Source of the DNA: Granulicella aggregans
Lineage (GTDB): Bacteria; Acidobacteriota; Terriglobia; Terriglobales; Acidobacteriaceae
Length of the DNA stretch: 64,000 bases
Assembly (NCBI RefSeq): GCF_025685565.1
Contig: NZ_JAGSYE010000004.1
Coordinates: forward strand, 62,001 to 126,000
Direction: 5' to 3'
In this document: in pieces, positions 43,080 to 52,752 of the stretch
How the letters are laid out: each line of letters begins with the position of its first letter
Numbering within the stretch: the first letter of the stretch is position 1
Notes under the pieces: model-generated
What the model was told of the DNA's origin: nothing
Databases searched by the model: none
Seen by the model: only the letters and a program-made list of their open reading frames with translations
Made by a program: the position numbers and the translations under genes

Positions 43080-43811
43080 TCAGTTGGTGCGACGGATGAC
43101 GGCCGCGACCACCGTTCCAACCACTTCAATGTCCTTCCGATATCGCCAGCGCCGGTTGGACTCGAACGAGAGCGCGTGCGGTATGACGGTGAGCCAATCG
43201 GACTCCTTGTCCAGCTCGCAGAATCCGGAGACGTATCCTTCGCGCGTCATGAGGAAGTAGATGGGGCGGTCGAACTCGTGGTTCCATTCGCGACGGGTAG
43301 CGATGGAGCGCTTCTGCGTGTCTATGAGAACGATGGAGCCGGCGCGGATCATGGGTTCAAGGGTGCGGTCTTGTCTCCCGATGACGGCGCGACGGTAATG
43401 GCTGGGAAGCAGGCCTTGCTCCGCAGGCAGGAGCGCAGTCGCTTCCGCGGGAGCCTCGGTGACCAGGGTATCGGGCAGCCAGACCTTCGCATAAGCGTCG
43501 AGATTGCCTTCCGCAAGAAGGGTCGCATTGGGGACGGAGAGGTCCTCTGACGGCGTAAACGCTGCGTCCGGCGTGGGGCACATGCCAAGCATCTGGTCGG
43601 GCGTGAGGCTGTAGATATTGGCGAGGACGATGAGCTTGGTTGCGGAGAGACCGCGATTCTCGCGTTCCACGCGATCCAGCCAGCTGGCAGAGATCCGGTA
43701 GGCTGGGTTCCCCCACTGCTGTGCAAGGCGCAGCGTACGCTGTTCAACTTCTCTCAGTGTGAGCTTCCAGGCGAGGCGTGCTGCCCGAAGTTTGCCACCG
43801 ATACCTTCCAT
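43080..43811 (-). CDS. XRE-family regulator with LexA/S24-like C-terminal region
   Basis: A protein of 243 aa. The N-terminal helix-turn-helix of XRE type spans about residues 5-75 (KLRAARLAWKLTLREVEQRT ... ISASWLDRVERENRGLSATKL ... ANIYSLTPDQML). After a linker the C-terminal half (YRRAVIGRQDRTLEPMIRAGSIVLIDTQ ... VVGTVVAAV) resembles S24/LexA-type beta folds, as in CI-like repressors: the 'MIRAGSIVLID' strand pair is typical. I cannot identify a catalytic Ser-Lys pair with certainty. It converges on the peptide/7-TM operon and is probably autoregulated from the long upstream gap. Confidence 0.75.
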   Translation of the reverse strand: MEGIGGKLRAARLAWKLTLREVEQRTLRLAQQWGNPAYRISASWLDRVERENRGLSATKLIVLANIYSLTPDQMLGMCPTPDAAFTPSEDLSVPNATLLAEGNLDAYAKVWLPDTLVTEAPAEATALLPAEQGLLPSHYRRAVIGRQDRTLEPMIRAGSIVLIDTQKRSIATRREWNHEFDRPIYFLMTREGYVSGFCELDKESDWLTVIPHALSFESNRRWRYRKDIEVVGTVVAAVIRRTN

Positions 43812-44367
43812 GGATTTCTGTCCCTATGCTCTGTGTAAGTAGAGGCGAACGGCCTGAAAAGGAAGACGACGGCTCCGTGTCGAACGAGGTTTGCGCTTTA
43901 ATTGTCATGCTATACCACGGCAGCCGCTTGTTGCGGATAAGCAACAAGAACCTGCGAGGGGCCGATATGTAGTGCTGAATAAAGCTGATATCCGCCGCGA
44001 TTTGGCGGTAAATCCTGCCGCTCGATATTGCAAATTGTGTAAACGCAACAAGGATGGAAGCAAAGTTCGTATCCTCAGCGAAGTGGGAGACGATCTGTTC
44101 TCGCAGCCGGTTCGAAGATCCAGGGTGCGAGAGCATAGCGGAGGAGGAATGGAACGACAGGCGGCCTCGCAGTGTCTCTGCCTGGCGTTCCGCTGCTCCC
44201 TTCCCCGGGATCGGCGGACGGGGTGTGTAGGGACGCTGGGCTGACTGGGCGACGCGATCGGGCGTAACGCCGTCGCACAGTCAGACAGCGTATCTCGAGG
44301 CGTGTCCAAGACAGTCAATGTGCCTTTGCGATCACGCCCTCACCTTCACCTGCGCGAAGAGAGGCGA
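43812..44367. other. 556-bp gene-poor region with two strong stem-loops
   Basis: No convincing reading frame is present. It holds the promoter side of the XRE gene (toward 43812) and the 3' side of the GH127 gene (toward 44368). Two hairpins stand out. One has arms 44151-44162 and 44180-44191 (GGAACGACAGGC with GCCTGGCGTTCC, one mismatch). The other has arms 44241-44254 and 44271-44284 (CTGACTG/CAGTCAG plus GCGACG/CGTCGC around one mismatch). Neither has a T-tract. Confidence 0.5.
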
Positions 44368-47364
44368 CTAGATCCAAACCTTCGATTCGATGACGGCTCC
44401 CGATTTTTTACGACTGCCGGTGGTAGCGGTTATGCCGGCACCAGCGTTAGGGTTGATGATCGCAGGAGACGAAGGTGCGGCGGTTTTGGCGGACTGGCGG
44501 TTCGGCTTCGCAGTGTTGTTCGTCGATCCTGGCGCGTAGTCGATGTCTTCGCGTCCCGGATACTCCTGCGGAGGCGGGACGCGGTTCATGCGCGCGTAGT
44601 TTGGAATCGCAACCATGGGGGAGCCGTCCTTCCACTTGCCGGTCATCACCATGATTCCACCCAGCAGGTCGGGCTTCCACTCCATCGATAGGGGAGCGTC
44701 GCCAAGCTCGCGTTCGATCTCCTGGTTGTCCGAGGTCTCGACGTTATAGACGAGCGGGCCGTACTTAAGGGCAACGGTGCCGAGATCGGCCTTGACGCGA
44801 TCGTCAGCCACCACGCGCTGCGGTTCCATGGGAAGCTCAAGCTCGATCGTGTCGCCTGCCTTCCACTCACGCGTCACGACCGCGTAGCCTTTTTCGATAT
44901 GCGGAGTGATCTGCTTGCCGTTGACTGCGAAGCTTTTCACGCCACGGATCGCAGGTGTCTCCGTATAAAGTTTGCTCGTCTTACGGTTTGGAATGCGCAC
45001 GAAGACGGTAAACGTGGCCGGCTTCTCTGGATTGACCGTGATGCCGATCGCACCCTTCCACGGATACTCCGTCTTCTGCACCATCTCCACGCTCGTGCCG
45101 GCGATCTCGCCGACGCGAATGCGGCTGCCGACGAACATGTTCACGTAAACGCCCTGCTTGCTCTTGACGTAGGACCACGTTGGCATCATCAACAGCGTGC
45201 GTGGGATGTTGCCCACACAGCAGGGGCAAGTGTGCCACTTTGCGCGCTGCGTGTTGACCAGGGGATTGGTGTAGCAGAAGCTCTTGCCATCGAGCGCGAC
45301 CCCGCCCAGAAGAGCGTTGTACATCGTCTGCTCGTAGAGGTCGGCGTACTTTGCGTCGTGATAGGCGAGGTTCAACTTGTACTGGAAGAAGACGAGGCCG
45401 CAGCTCGAGCAGGACTCGCAATACGCCTCGTTCCGGAGGGAGTAGTTCGGCCCGAAGCCCTCCGATGTCTCGCCGCTCCCGATGCCGCCAGTCAGATAGT
45501 ATTTTCGGTTCACCATGTTGTCCCACAGAGACAAGACCGCACCCTGGTAGTCTTTGTCGCCGGTCTCGGCGGCGACGTCGGCCATGCCGGAGTAAAAGTA
45601 CGTCGCGCGCACCGCGTGGCCCACGGCCTCGTACTGCTGTCCCGGAGGAAGATGGCTCTGGTCGTACTCGGAGCCGCCACGACGTGAGTCGAGTAGGAAC
45701 TTCGCGAGAGCGATGTAAGCGTCTCCGCGATGATTGCCTTCCTGGTCGTTGACGAAGCGTCCGAAGCGCACCAGTGCCTGCTCCATCTCCTGGTGGCCGT
45801 CGAACCAGTCCTTCTTGCCCGGCCCAAGATTCGCGACCCAGCAATCGGCAAGCTTCTTCGCGGCGTTGTAGAGCCGCAGATCCTTGCCGTCGGTCAAGGT
45901 GTAGTGATTGATCGCCGACTCGATGAAGTAGCCCGACACGTAGCCTTCGTGGTTGCCGCGATGATCGGGCGACCAGCGCTCCGGCCATTTGCTGCGATCA
46001 GTCAGAGTGAAGGCAGTCTGTAGATAGCCATCGGACATCTGCGCGCCAAGGATGATTGGTATCCAGCGCTCCAGTGTCGTGCTCATTCTTTGTTGCGCCG
46101 CGAGGATATCCTGATCCCCCCGGGCATCGACCATCAGTGCGATGCACATCGACTCTACGGTCTGATGTACCCAGGCGTTTGAGAAGACATAGCCCTTGTG
46201 CGGAGCATGGGCCTCGCCACGATTCGCCTTCCCCGCCTCGATGAAGTTATCGATTCCGCCATCGCCCTTGTTCGTGGGGATGTCTGTACGTTCGCAGTGG
46301 TCGATGCAGTGGGGAATCCAGTCGACGATCAATATCTTTGCCCGCGCTCCCCAGAGCGGGCTGTCGATGCTGTATTTGCGCGTGTAGACGACGTCGAGGC
46401 GGTCTGCTGGCGGCGGAGCTTCTGCATGGACACGGACGGTCGCCTTCGGCTCGCTGCCTCCGCCTGAACCCATCAACGCCAGGACATAATCTCCTGGAGC
46501 GGAGAACTTCGCCGTCGTGACTGGTGCCGTTGCCTTGGCAAATGTCACCGTGCCGGGACCGGAGACCTTGGACCACCGCGCGACGTTCTCCGGACGGTCC
46601 TCCAGCCAGATCGCCTTGCCTGAGAGATAGGTCTGTCCGCCGATCATTACGGAGCGGTCGATCCCGGCATGAATCACCGGAGGCAGCACCGGTACAGGGC
46701 CGGCGTTGTAGACGCGCCACTCCAGCACGCCCGCTGGCTTTTCGACCTCGGGATTGACCTGCAGGCGCAGCCGGTCCGTCTTGATTTCGTTGAAGCTGGT
46801 GGTATTGAACTGGTCGGCTGCGGTGCCAAGTCCCTTGGCGTTCTCCACCGGAACATAGTCGCTACCGTTCCAGTAGAGGATCTCGTAGGAGGTGGGAGCG
46901 ACGAGCCTCGCCCATTCGGTGCCGGGAAGGCCCTTGGCGCGGGGGGCGTCGATGGCCCAATAGATGTCGACCGCGTCGATGGCGACGGGCGCGCTCCACT
47001 GATAGTCGATCCACGGCGCGGCTTCGTCCGCGGACTCTTTCCTCAGAGCGTAGAGGCTGTTTGAGCGGTCGCGGGAGTTCGAGGGAGTCTGGCCGTCGTT
47101 GACAGCCGAGATGCGGTTCTCGCTGGTGGTGACCAGGCTGGATGGAGTCGCAATCTTCGCCAGGTTCACGCGGCTTGCGGATGCTTGAGCGAACGCGTTC
47201 GTTGCGCCTCCGTGGGCCAGCATCGCCGTTCCTGCAACACCTGCCAGGAAGCTGCGGCGGCCTACAAGATGGCTTGGTTCTGCGCTATGGGGTCGATCGA
47301 TTGAACCATGCGATGTGTTGCTGACAGTCTGGATGATTTCTTCCCGGTCTTTGTTGCGAAGCAT
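44368..47364 (-). CDS. exported GH127-type beta-L-arabinofuranosidase (DUF1680) with N-terminal beta domains
   Basis: A protein of 998 aa with a Tat-like signal (VGRRSFLAGVAGTAML, Arg36-Arg37). Residues about 62-220 look like a discoidin/F5-8-type sugar-binding domain, and about 225-315 a PKD/Ig-like domain. The catalytic (alpha/alpha)6 part spans about 325-800: the zinc-thiolate centre of HypBA1-type enzymes is visible as CESC (Glu650, Cys652) and CPCCVGN (Cys715, Cys716). Such enzymes release beta-L-arabinofuranose from plant arabinosides. The C-terminal 60 residues are a Ser/Thr/Asn/Ala-rich tail. It lies downstream of GH30 on the same strand, after a terminator. Confidence 0.9.
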   Translation of the reverse strand: MLRNKDREEIIQTVSNTSHGSIDRPHSAEPSHLVGRRSFLAGVAGTAMLAHGGATNAFAQASASRVNLAKIATPSSLVTTSENRISAVNDGQTPSNSRDRSNSLYALRKESADEAAPWIDYQWSAPVAIDAVDIYWAIDAPRAKGLPGTEWARLVAPTSYEILYWNGSDYVPVENAKGLGTAADQFNTTSFNEIKTDRLRLQVNPEVEKPAGVLEWRVYNAGPVPVLPPVIHAGIDRSVMIGGQTYLSGKAIWLEDRPENVARWSKVSGPGTVTFAKATAPVTTAKFSAPGDYVLALMGSGGGSEPKATVRVHAEAPPPADRLDVVYTRKYSIDSPLWGARAKILIVDWIPHCIDHCERTDIPTNKGDGGIDNFIEAGKANRGEAHAPHKGYVFSNAWVHQTVESMCIALMVDARGDQDILAAQQRMSTTLERWIPIILGAQMSDGYLQTAFTLTDRSKWPERWSPDHRGNHEGYVSGYFIESAINHYTLTDGKDLRLYNAAKKLADCWVANLGPGKKDWFDGHQEMEQALVRFGRFVNDQEGNHRGDAYIALAKFLLDSRRGGSEYDQSHLPPGQQYEAVGHAVRATYFYSGMADVAAETGDKDYQGAVLSLWDNMVNRKYYLTGGIGSGETSEGFGPNYSLRNEAYCESCSSCGLVFFQYKLNLAYHDAKYADLYEQTMYNALLGGVALDGKSFCYTNPLVNTQRAKWHTCPCCVGNIPRTLLMMPTWSYVKSKQGVYVNMFVGSRIRVGEIAGTSVEMVQKTEYPWKGAIGITVNPEKPATFTVFVRIPNRKTSKLYTETPAIRGVKSFAVNGKQITPHIEKGYAVVTREWKAGDTIELELPMEPQRVVADDRVKADLGTVALKYGPLVYNVETSDNQEIERELGDAPLSMEWKPDLLGGIMVMTGKWKDGSPMVAIPNYARMNRVPPPQEYPGREDIDYAPGSTNNTAKPNRQSAKTAAPSSPAIINPNAGAGITATTGSRKKSGAVIESKVWI

Positions 47365-47538
47365 GGTCCCTCAATCTGCTGCGGAGTTTGGAGCGGTGGC
47401 GAGACCCCTGCAATCAAGATAAACGTGAACTTCACATTCTCAAGATTCCGGGATCTCACGCCACACTGGCAGAGAAATTGTAGGGATTGGAGACGAAATG
47501 CGAATGGTCCATTTGACCCATGGGCTTCCCAAAGCAAA

Positions 47539-47567
47539 CGGGCCGCGCATCGAGTATGCGCGGCCCG
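47539..47567 (-). terminator. intrinsic terminator after the GH30 gene
   Basis: CGGGCCGCGCAT-CGAGT-ATGCGCGGCCCG is a perfect 12-bp stem with a 5-nt loop. On the minus strand it follows the GH30 stop by about 20 bp, and the downstream strand reads TTTGCTTTG, a modest U-rich tract. It separates GH30 from the GH127 gene. Confidence 0.8.
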
Positions 47568-47586
47568 CTGGTTTTCTCAGCCGATG

Positions 47587-50373
47587 CTAGTTGAGGGAGA
47601 ACCAGTTAAAGTTGCCAACGGCGTTGTAATAGCCGCCGCTGTCCATTACGAGTTGCAGGGTGTGCTGGCCCTGCGGCAGTGGAACATCGGGGACCTCCAG
47701 AGTCTGCCAGGTCTGATATCCACCTGTCTCCGGAACGGAGATGGCAGGAGTGACGCGTTCTCCATCCAGCTTGAAGTGGAAGACGCCTCCACCGACACCG
47801 TTGGCCACGCGGACCTGGAGCGTGTATCTCCGGGCCTGCGAGATGTTGACGGTGTAATTGAGCCAATCGCCCGGTTGCGGGTTGCCTACGTCATAGCCTC
47901 CGCCGGTGTCGGAGGAGGTTTCGATGTATACAGTCTCGCCGGGACGATAGTTTGCGCCACCGCCGTTCTGCGTGGCTCCGTTCCAGTAGGCGATGGACTT
48001 GCCGCCGGCATCGAAGTCTTCGGCCTGGATGAGTCCTGGGATGGACGATGCGGTACCGCTAAATGCGGTGCTCGGCGCGGGGGCCTGCAGCGAGAACCAG
48101 TTGAAGTTGCCCATGCCTCCGGTCGGACCGTTGCCGTCTAGACTTACCTGCATCACGTGCTGCCCCGACGTCAGTTGAAACGACGGAGAGACCTGGGTCA
48201 CGTACGTCTGAAAGCCGTTCGTGACCGGGACGAAGAGGGTGCCCGTCTTGTTCTGGCCGTCGAATGAGACGTGGTAATAACCGCCCGGGCCGGGCGACGC
48301 TACGCGGGTCTGAAGGTTGTAGATGCCCGGCTGCGTGACATTGACGGTGTAGCGCAGGTACTCACCTTCCTTCGTGTAGCCCACATCGTAGCCGCCGCCA
48401 GTATCTCCCGTGCCTTCGATGCCGACGGTCGTTCCTGGGCGATAACCGGGCGCGCTGCCCTGATCTGTGGCGTCGAGGTTGAAGTAGCCGACGTAGTTAC
48501 CACCGTTATCGAAGTTTTCCGCCTGAATCAGGCCGGGAACCGTCGAAGCACTTCCGAGGTAGGGCGTCTCCTGCCCGCCGACGGTGAGGTTGACCGTGGA
48601 AGTGGCCTCGGCGTTACCCTGTCGGCCGGTGATTGTGACCGGGTAGCTTCCGCTGGCGACGCTCTTCTGTGTCTCCAAGGGTAGGAAGTATTTGTTGGTG
48701 AAAGGAAGCGGGTAGAGCTCGGAGTACGCTCCGCCTGGAAGCCCGGTGACGCCTAGCTTTACATTACCCTGATCGTTGCCGTAGTGGTTTACATCCACGG
48801 TGAAGAAGGTGTGGCCGCCGGGAGCCACGGTTTGCGAAGCGGGCCCGGAGGTGACGTCGAAGGTGTTGCCGGTATAGCCTGCCCAGGAGAATGTAGCGAC
48901 CGAGCCGGCGGGCAGCGTGTAGCTTGCTGTCTTGCCCTTCCAGTTGAGGCTGAACTGGCTTGGCGTCGACGCTCCATTGAAGACGAGCACGGCGATGGAG
49001 CCGTCAGGATTCTTGAAGGCGACGTCCTCGACGTTGCCGCTGCCGAAGGTGTTGGATTCGATGCGATAGGCACCTGTCTGGACGTACTTTGCGAGGTGGC
49101 CGAGAACGTAGTACTCAACATTGCGAGTGACAACGGCAGTGCTGGTGCTGTCGTCGATGGTGACCACGCCGCGGCAGTTGGTGCAGCCGTGTTGCACGGT
49201 CGGGCCACCATTCTGATCGAGTGCGAGGTTCCAGAAGACTACGGTCTTGCCCCAGTTGCGAAGGACATTGATGACCTGCCCCTCGGTATCATTCGCCAGG
49301 TTCTGGCCGAAGTACGGAGCGTAGGAGCCTCCGGTGCACTCTGTGAAGTAGATGGGCACATCCGCAGCGAGATCATGCAGTGCGTTCTGCGCGTCCGCCA
49401 CGTTGCCTGCGTAGCAATGGAAGGACACGCCAGCTAAGAATTGACGTACTTGCGGATTTTCGGCCAGCGTCTCCGGATACTTCGGGTTGTCCCAGTTGTG
49501 CTCGTAGCCAAGGATTCCCGGGGGCGCGTCTTCCCGACTTCTCAGGTTGCCAGCAAATGGTTGGGCCGCGAAGTTCCAGTCGGCATTCCGGAAACGGCTG
49601 TGTTGGAGCTGAGGGCCCAGATACCTGGCGATGAACTCGCCCTCGTCCGCGGGGTTCATGAACATAGAGGGATAGCCGCTGGTCTCATAAAGCGGCTCAT
49701 TCTGGACGGCGACGTAGTCAACCGGAATGCCGTTGGCCCTATAGGCCTGGATAAACTTGTCGAAGTAGAGCGCCAGGGCAGGGAAGTTGGCTTTATTGAA
49801 GCTCCCGCCATCCACCGTTCCTGTGGTCTTCATCCAGGCGGGCGGCGACCATGGAAGAGCCAGCACCTTGATGTCAGGGTTTGCCGCAAACGCCGCTTTG
49901 ATCGTCGGAATGATGTAGGCCTGATCGTGCGCGATAGAGAATTGGGCCATCTCCGGATCGGTCTCGCCAGGGGCGACGTCATCGTAGGTGTAGGTGCTGA
50001 GCGAGAGGTCCGTCGCTCCCATCGGCTGGCGAAGGAAGCTGAGATGAATTCCGGAGGGGCTGAACAGGTCGTTCATCAGATCGGTGCGCTGTGTGGCCGA
50101 GAGCTTATTCATCACGAGATAGGCGTCGGAGTCGTTGAAGGTTCCGCCGACGCCTTCGAGTTGCTGGTACTTGATGGTGTCATCGATATTGATGGCAGTC
50201 TGGGCGGCTGTGCCGGTTGTGAAGACGAGCGGTGTTTGCGGAGCGAGGAGAGCTGACTGATCGCCGTTGGTTTGCACGACGTTGACCGTTTGCGCTGCGC
50301 CCGTCAGGCACCCAAGCAGCAGCGCGCTCATGCAGAAAATCGTTTTAGACATATCGAATGGACGAACGCGCAT
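47587..50373 (-). CDS. exported GH30 glycosidase with two C-terminal CBM6-type modules
   Basis: A protein of 928 aa; GAGGG before ATG 50373 supports this start, with the signal peptide ending near LTGAAQ. The GH30 (beta/alpha)8 domain covers about 60-500: YQQLEGVGGTFNDSD, WSPPAWMKT, acid/base Glu226 in VQNEP and nucleophile Glu345 in FTECTGG. A beta-sandwich follows, then an NPCBM/NEW3-like stretch. Two CBM6-like modules (about 635-780 and 785-928) both have PGLIQAE.FD, YRPG.TV.IE, DTGGGYDVG and GNFNWFSL. GH30 includes beta-glucosylceramidase, beta-1,6-glucanase and xylanase; CBM6 points to xylan or beta-glucan. A long palindrome lies 33 bp upstream. Confidence 0.9.
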   Translation of the reverse strand: MRVRPFDMSKTIFCMSALLLGCLTGAAQTVNVVQTNGDQSALLAPQTPLVFTTGTAAQTAINIDDTIKYQQLEGVGGTFNDSDAYLVMNKLSATQRTDLMNDLFSPSGIHLSFLRQPMGATDLSLSTYTYDDVAPGETDPEMAQFSIAHDQAYIIPTIKAAFAANPDIKVLALPWSPPAWMKTTGTVDGGSFNKANFPALALYFDKFIQAYRANGIPVDYVAVQNEPLYETSGYPSMFMNPADEGEFIARYLGPQLQHSRFRNADWNFAAQPFAGNLRSREDAPPGILGYEHNWDNPKYPETLAENPQVRQFLAGVSFHCYAGNVADAQNALHDLAADVPIYFTECTGGSYAPYFGQNLANDTEGQVINVLRNWGKTVVFWNLALDQNGGPTVQHGCTNCRGVVTIDDSTSTAVVTRNVEYYVLGHLAKYVQTGAYRIESNTFGSGNVEDVAFKNPDGSIAVLVFNGASTPSQFSLNWKGKTASYTLPAGSVATFSWAGYTGNTFDVTSGPASQTVAPGGHTFFTVDVNHYGNDQGNVKLGVTGLPGGAYSELYPLPFTNKYFLPLETQKSVASGSYPVTITGRQGNAEATSTVNLTVGGQETPYLGSASTVPGLIQAENFDNGGNYVGYFNLDATDQGSAPGYRPGTTVGIEGTGDTGGGYDVGYTKEGEYLRYTVNVTQPGIYNLQTRVASPGPGGYYHVSFDGQNKTGTLFVPVTNGFQTYVTQVSPSFQLTSGQHVMQVSLDGNGPTGGMGNFNWFSLQAPAPSTAFSGTASSIPGLIQAEDFDAGGKSIAYWNGATQNGGGANYRPGETVYIETSSDTGGGYDVGNPQPGDWLNYTVNISQARRYTLQVRVANGVGGGVFHFKLDGERVTPAISVPETGGYQTWQTLEVPDVPLPQGQHTLQLVMDSGGYYNAVGNFNWFSLN

Positions 50374-50889
<516 letters not shown>

Positions 50890-50953
50890 TACAAAGCAAA
50901 GAACTTAGCTTCGTATGGGACCTAAAGTGACAACCCATAACCCATCCCACAAA

Positions 50954-51628
50954 TTACTGCACTAAACGACTTCCAAGCCCTACCGCGCTTAGGTAAGCCC
51001 CTTGTGCCGCCTGCTTTTCGTCCCTGTCATCCTGCATATAGAGATTAAGCGTGGTCTTCACGTTGGCATGCCTCAGCATGCCTCGGACCGTCTTTGGAGC
51101 GACCTTACCCTGATTCACTAGACACGTGGAAAGGCTGTGTCTCAGGTTGTGGGTTCCAAAGCGCTGGCCCTTCGTGATCGCCACTCCGGCGGATATGGCT
51201 GCCGGTCGCAGATGGTCGTTGACGAAAATGGATGAAGAGAGCGGCACTTTCCCGAATGCCCTCAGTGACGGGAATACGAAGTCCGTATCTCGTCCATGGG
51301 GCGTGATGATGTGCCAGTCCCTCAGATACTCAGCCAGTACCGGATGCATCGGTACATGCCCGTTTGAAGCCTCTGTCTTGGTGTCGCCGTCTTCACCCTT
51401 CGCCCAGCGCTTCGATATCCGGATCTGTCCCTCTTCCCAAAGCACGTCGGACCAGCGAAGCGACAAAACCTTGGAAGACCGAAGCGCCGTTTTGCCGGTC
51501 ATGATGGACGAGGTCGGTGTAGCGTCCTTGAGGATGTGGTCGAGAGCGGCTTGCTTGTTCATCCCCGCGGTGGTGAAAAGCGGGTTGCATCCGGAAGTGG
51601 CATAGCCGGTAAAACCGTCCGGTGTCAT
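50954..51628 (-). pseudogene. tyrosine recombinase (phage-type integrase), N-terminally truncated
   Basis: The readable part is the catalytic domain only. The first Arg is probably in TALRSSKVLSLRWSDV, the H-x-x-R box is HNLRH, a following His is in MLRHANV, and the nucleophile Tyr is in TTLNLYMQ. The N-terminal SAM-like core-binding domain is missing, and the frame runs upstream into unrelated sequence (51629-51828) that looks like a small membrane protein. It lies 3' of tRNA-Asp and opposite to it, the usual orientation for an integrase at a tRNA attachment site. Likely the remains of a lost integrated element and probably not active. Confidence 0.75.
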
Positions 51629-51639
51629 GGGGTCACGGC

Positions 51640-51846
51640 GTATCTGAAGCGATATCTTGCATGGTCCGCGCTCCGGCGTTGGTTTCGGAGCTATTGGCAG
51701 TATTCGAGCCGCTGACGGTTTAGCCGGCGCGGGTGGGTCGCTGAAGGCGATACGGGCATTGTGAATAGCCCACGGGGCGATATAGAAGACGCCGAAGAGG
51801 GCGGCTCCTGCCCAGATTAATTGCGCTGTTTGTCAGTTACTTGCAT
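51640..51846 (-). pseudogene. frameshifted small membrane protein joined to the integrase remnant
   Basis: ATG 51846 follows AAAGGAGAG at a 4-nt spacing, a strong start. The frame reads MQVTDKQRN and then stops at TAA 51817-51819. In the neighbouring frame a sensible membrane segment continues at once (QLIWAGAALFGVFYIAPWAI, from about 51823 downward), then a Pro/Ala-rich stretch, and runs in frame into the integrase remnant. This looks like a short one-TM protein broken by one base and truncated by a recombination event. Function unknown. Confidence 0.5.
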
Positions 51847-51940
51847 GGGGCTCTCCTTTGGGTTCGGGAACCGTTCGATGGCTTCAAGGGGCACTGTCAA
51901 GTAACGATGCTCAGGTGCAAATGAGTCGGAGGCTAGCGAG

Positions 51941-52641
51941 ATGATGAACAGGAATGTAGGAAGAACGATCTTCAAGAGACTGCGGAATTTCTTCGGAGTC
52001 GGCGCTCTGATTTTGGCAGGTTGCGCGGGGTCTTGGATCTCTGCTGTGGCGCAACAGCCTAGCGCCACAACTGTCCAAACGAGCGCCGAAACTCCAGCGC
52101 TTCCATCTCCGGGGACGTACACGATAGATCCGCGTCACAGTTTTGCCTATTTCAGCGCCTGGCACCATCTGGTGGGACGTGTGCCTGGCCGTTTTGACCA
52201 GGTTTCAGGGACCATCACCGCATCGCCGTATCCAGCCGCTTGCAGCGTCGACGTCACGATCGATGTTGCTACGATCAGCACGCAGGTCAGCCAACGTGAT
52301 GACGATCTTCGCACTGACTCCTATTTTCATGTGAAGAAGTTCTTGACAATGACCTATCAAGGCCAGGGCATCCATCGTGTCTTGGCAGATCTCTGGAGGA
52401 TGGACGGTCCGCTGACCGTGCATGGCGTTACCAAAGTAGTGCCGCTCACCTTCAAATACAGCGGCGTCTTCTCCGATCCAAGACCGAATCAGCCGGCGGG
52501 AGTCGCGTTCCATGGAACCGCAGCCACAAGTGCGTTGAATTCGGCATGGGGGCGCGCGACAATGCGGCAGAAGTGGGCGACTTAACGGCACCCGATGTCG
52601 AGATCGACGTTGAAGCAGACGCAAAACCCACTACTCCCTAA
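51941..52641 (+). pseudogene. YceI-family lipocalin-like protein, frameshifted near its C-terminus
   Basis: The frame from 51941 gives an exported protein with the YceI signatures YTIDPRHSFAYFSAWHHLVGRV, RDDDLRTDSYFHVKKF, and GPLTVHGVTKVVPLTF. It ends early at 52585 with an unrelated tail (WGRATMRQKWAT). The other frame from GAATTC 52537 encodes the expected ending (EFGMGARDNAAEVGDLTAP, stop at 52639-52641). One base is lost or gained just before 52537. YceI proteins are beta-barrels that bind isoprenoids in the periplasm. The C-terminal strand is needed for the barrel, so this copy may be non-functional, unless the shift is a sequencing error. Confidence 0.8.
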
Positions 52642-52752
52642 AATGAGTCTCCGCAATTTCCGTTGTGGGCAAATCGCTGATGCACTCATCGACGGCAGAC
52701 TGGTCGCCGGAGACTAGCGTACTAAAAGTTGCGAAGACTTCCTCTTCGGCAA

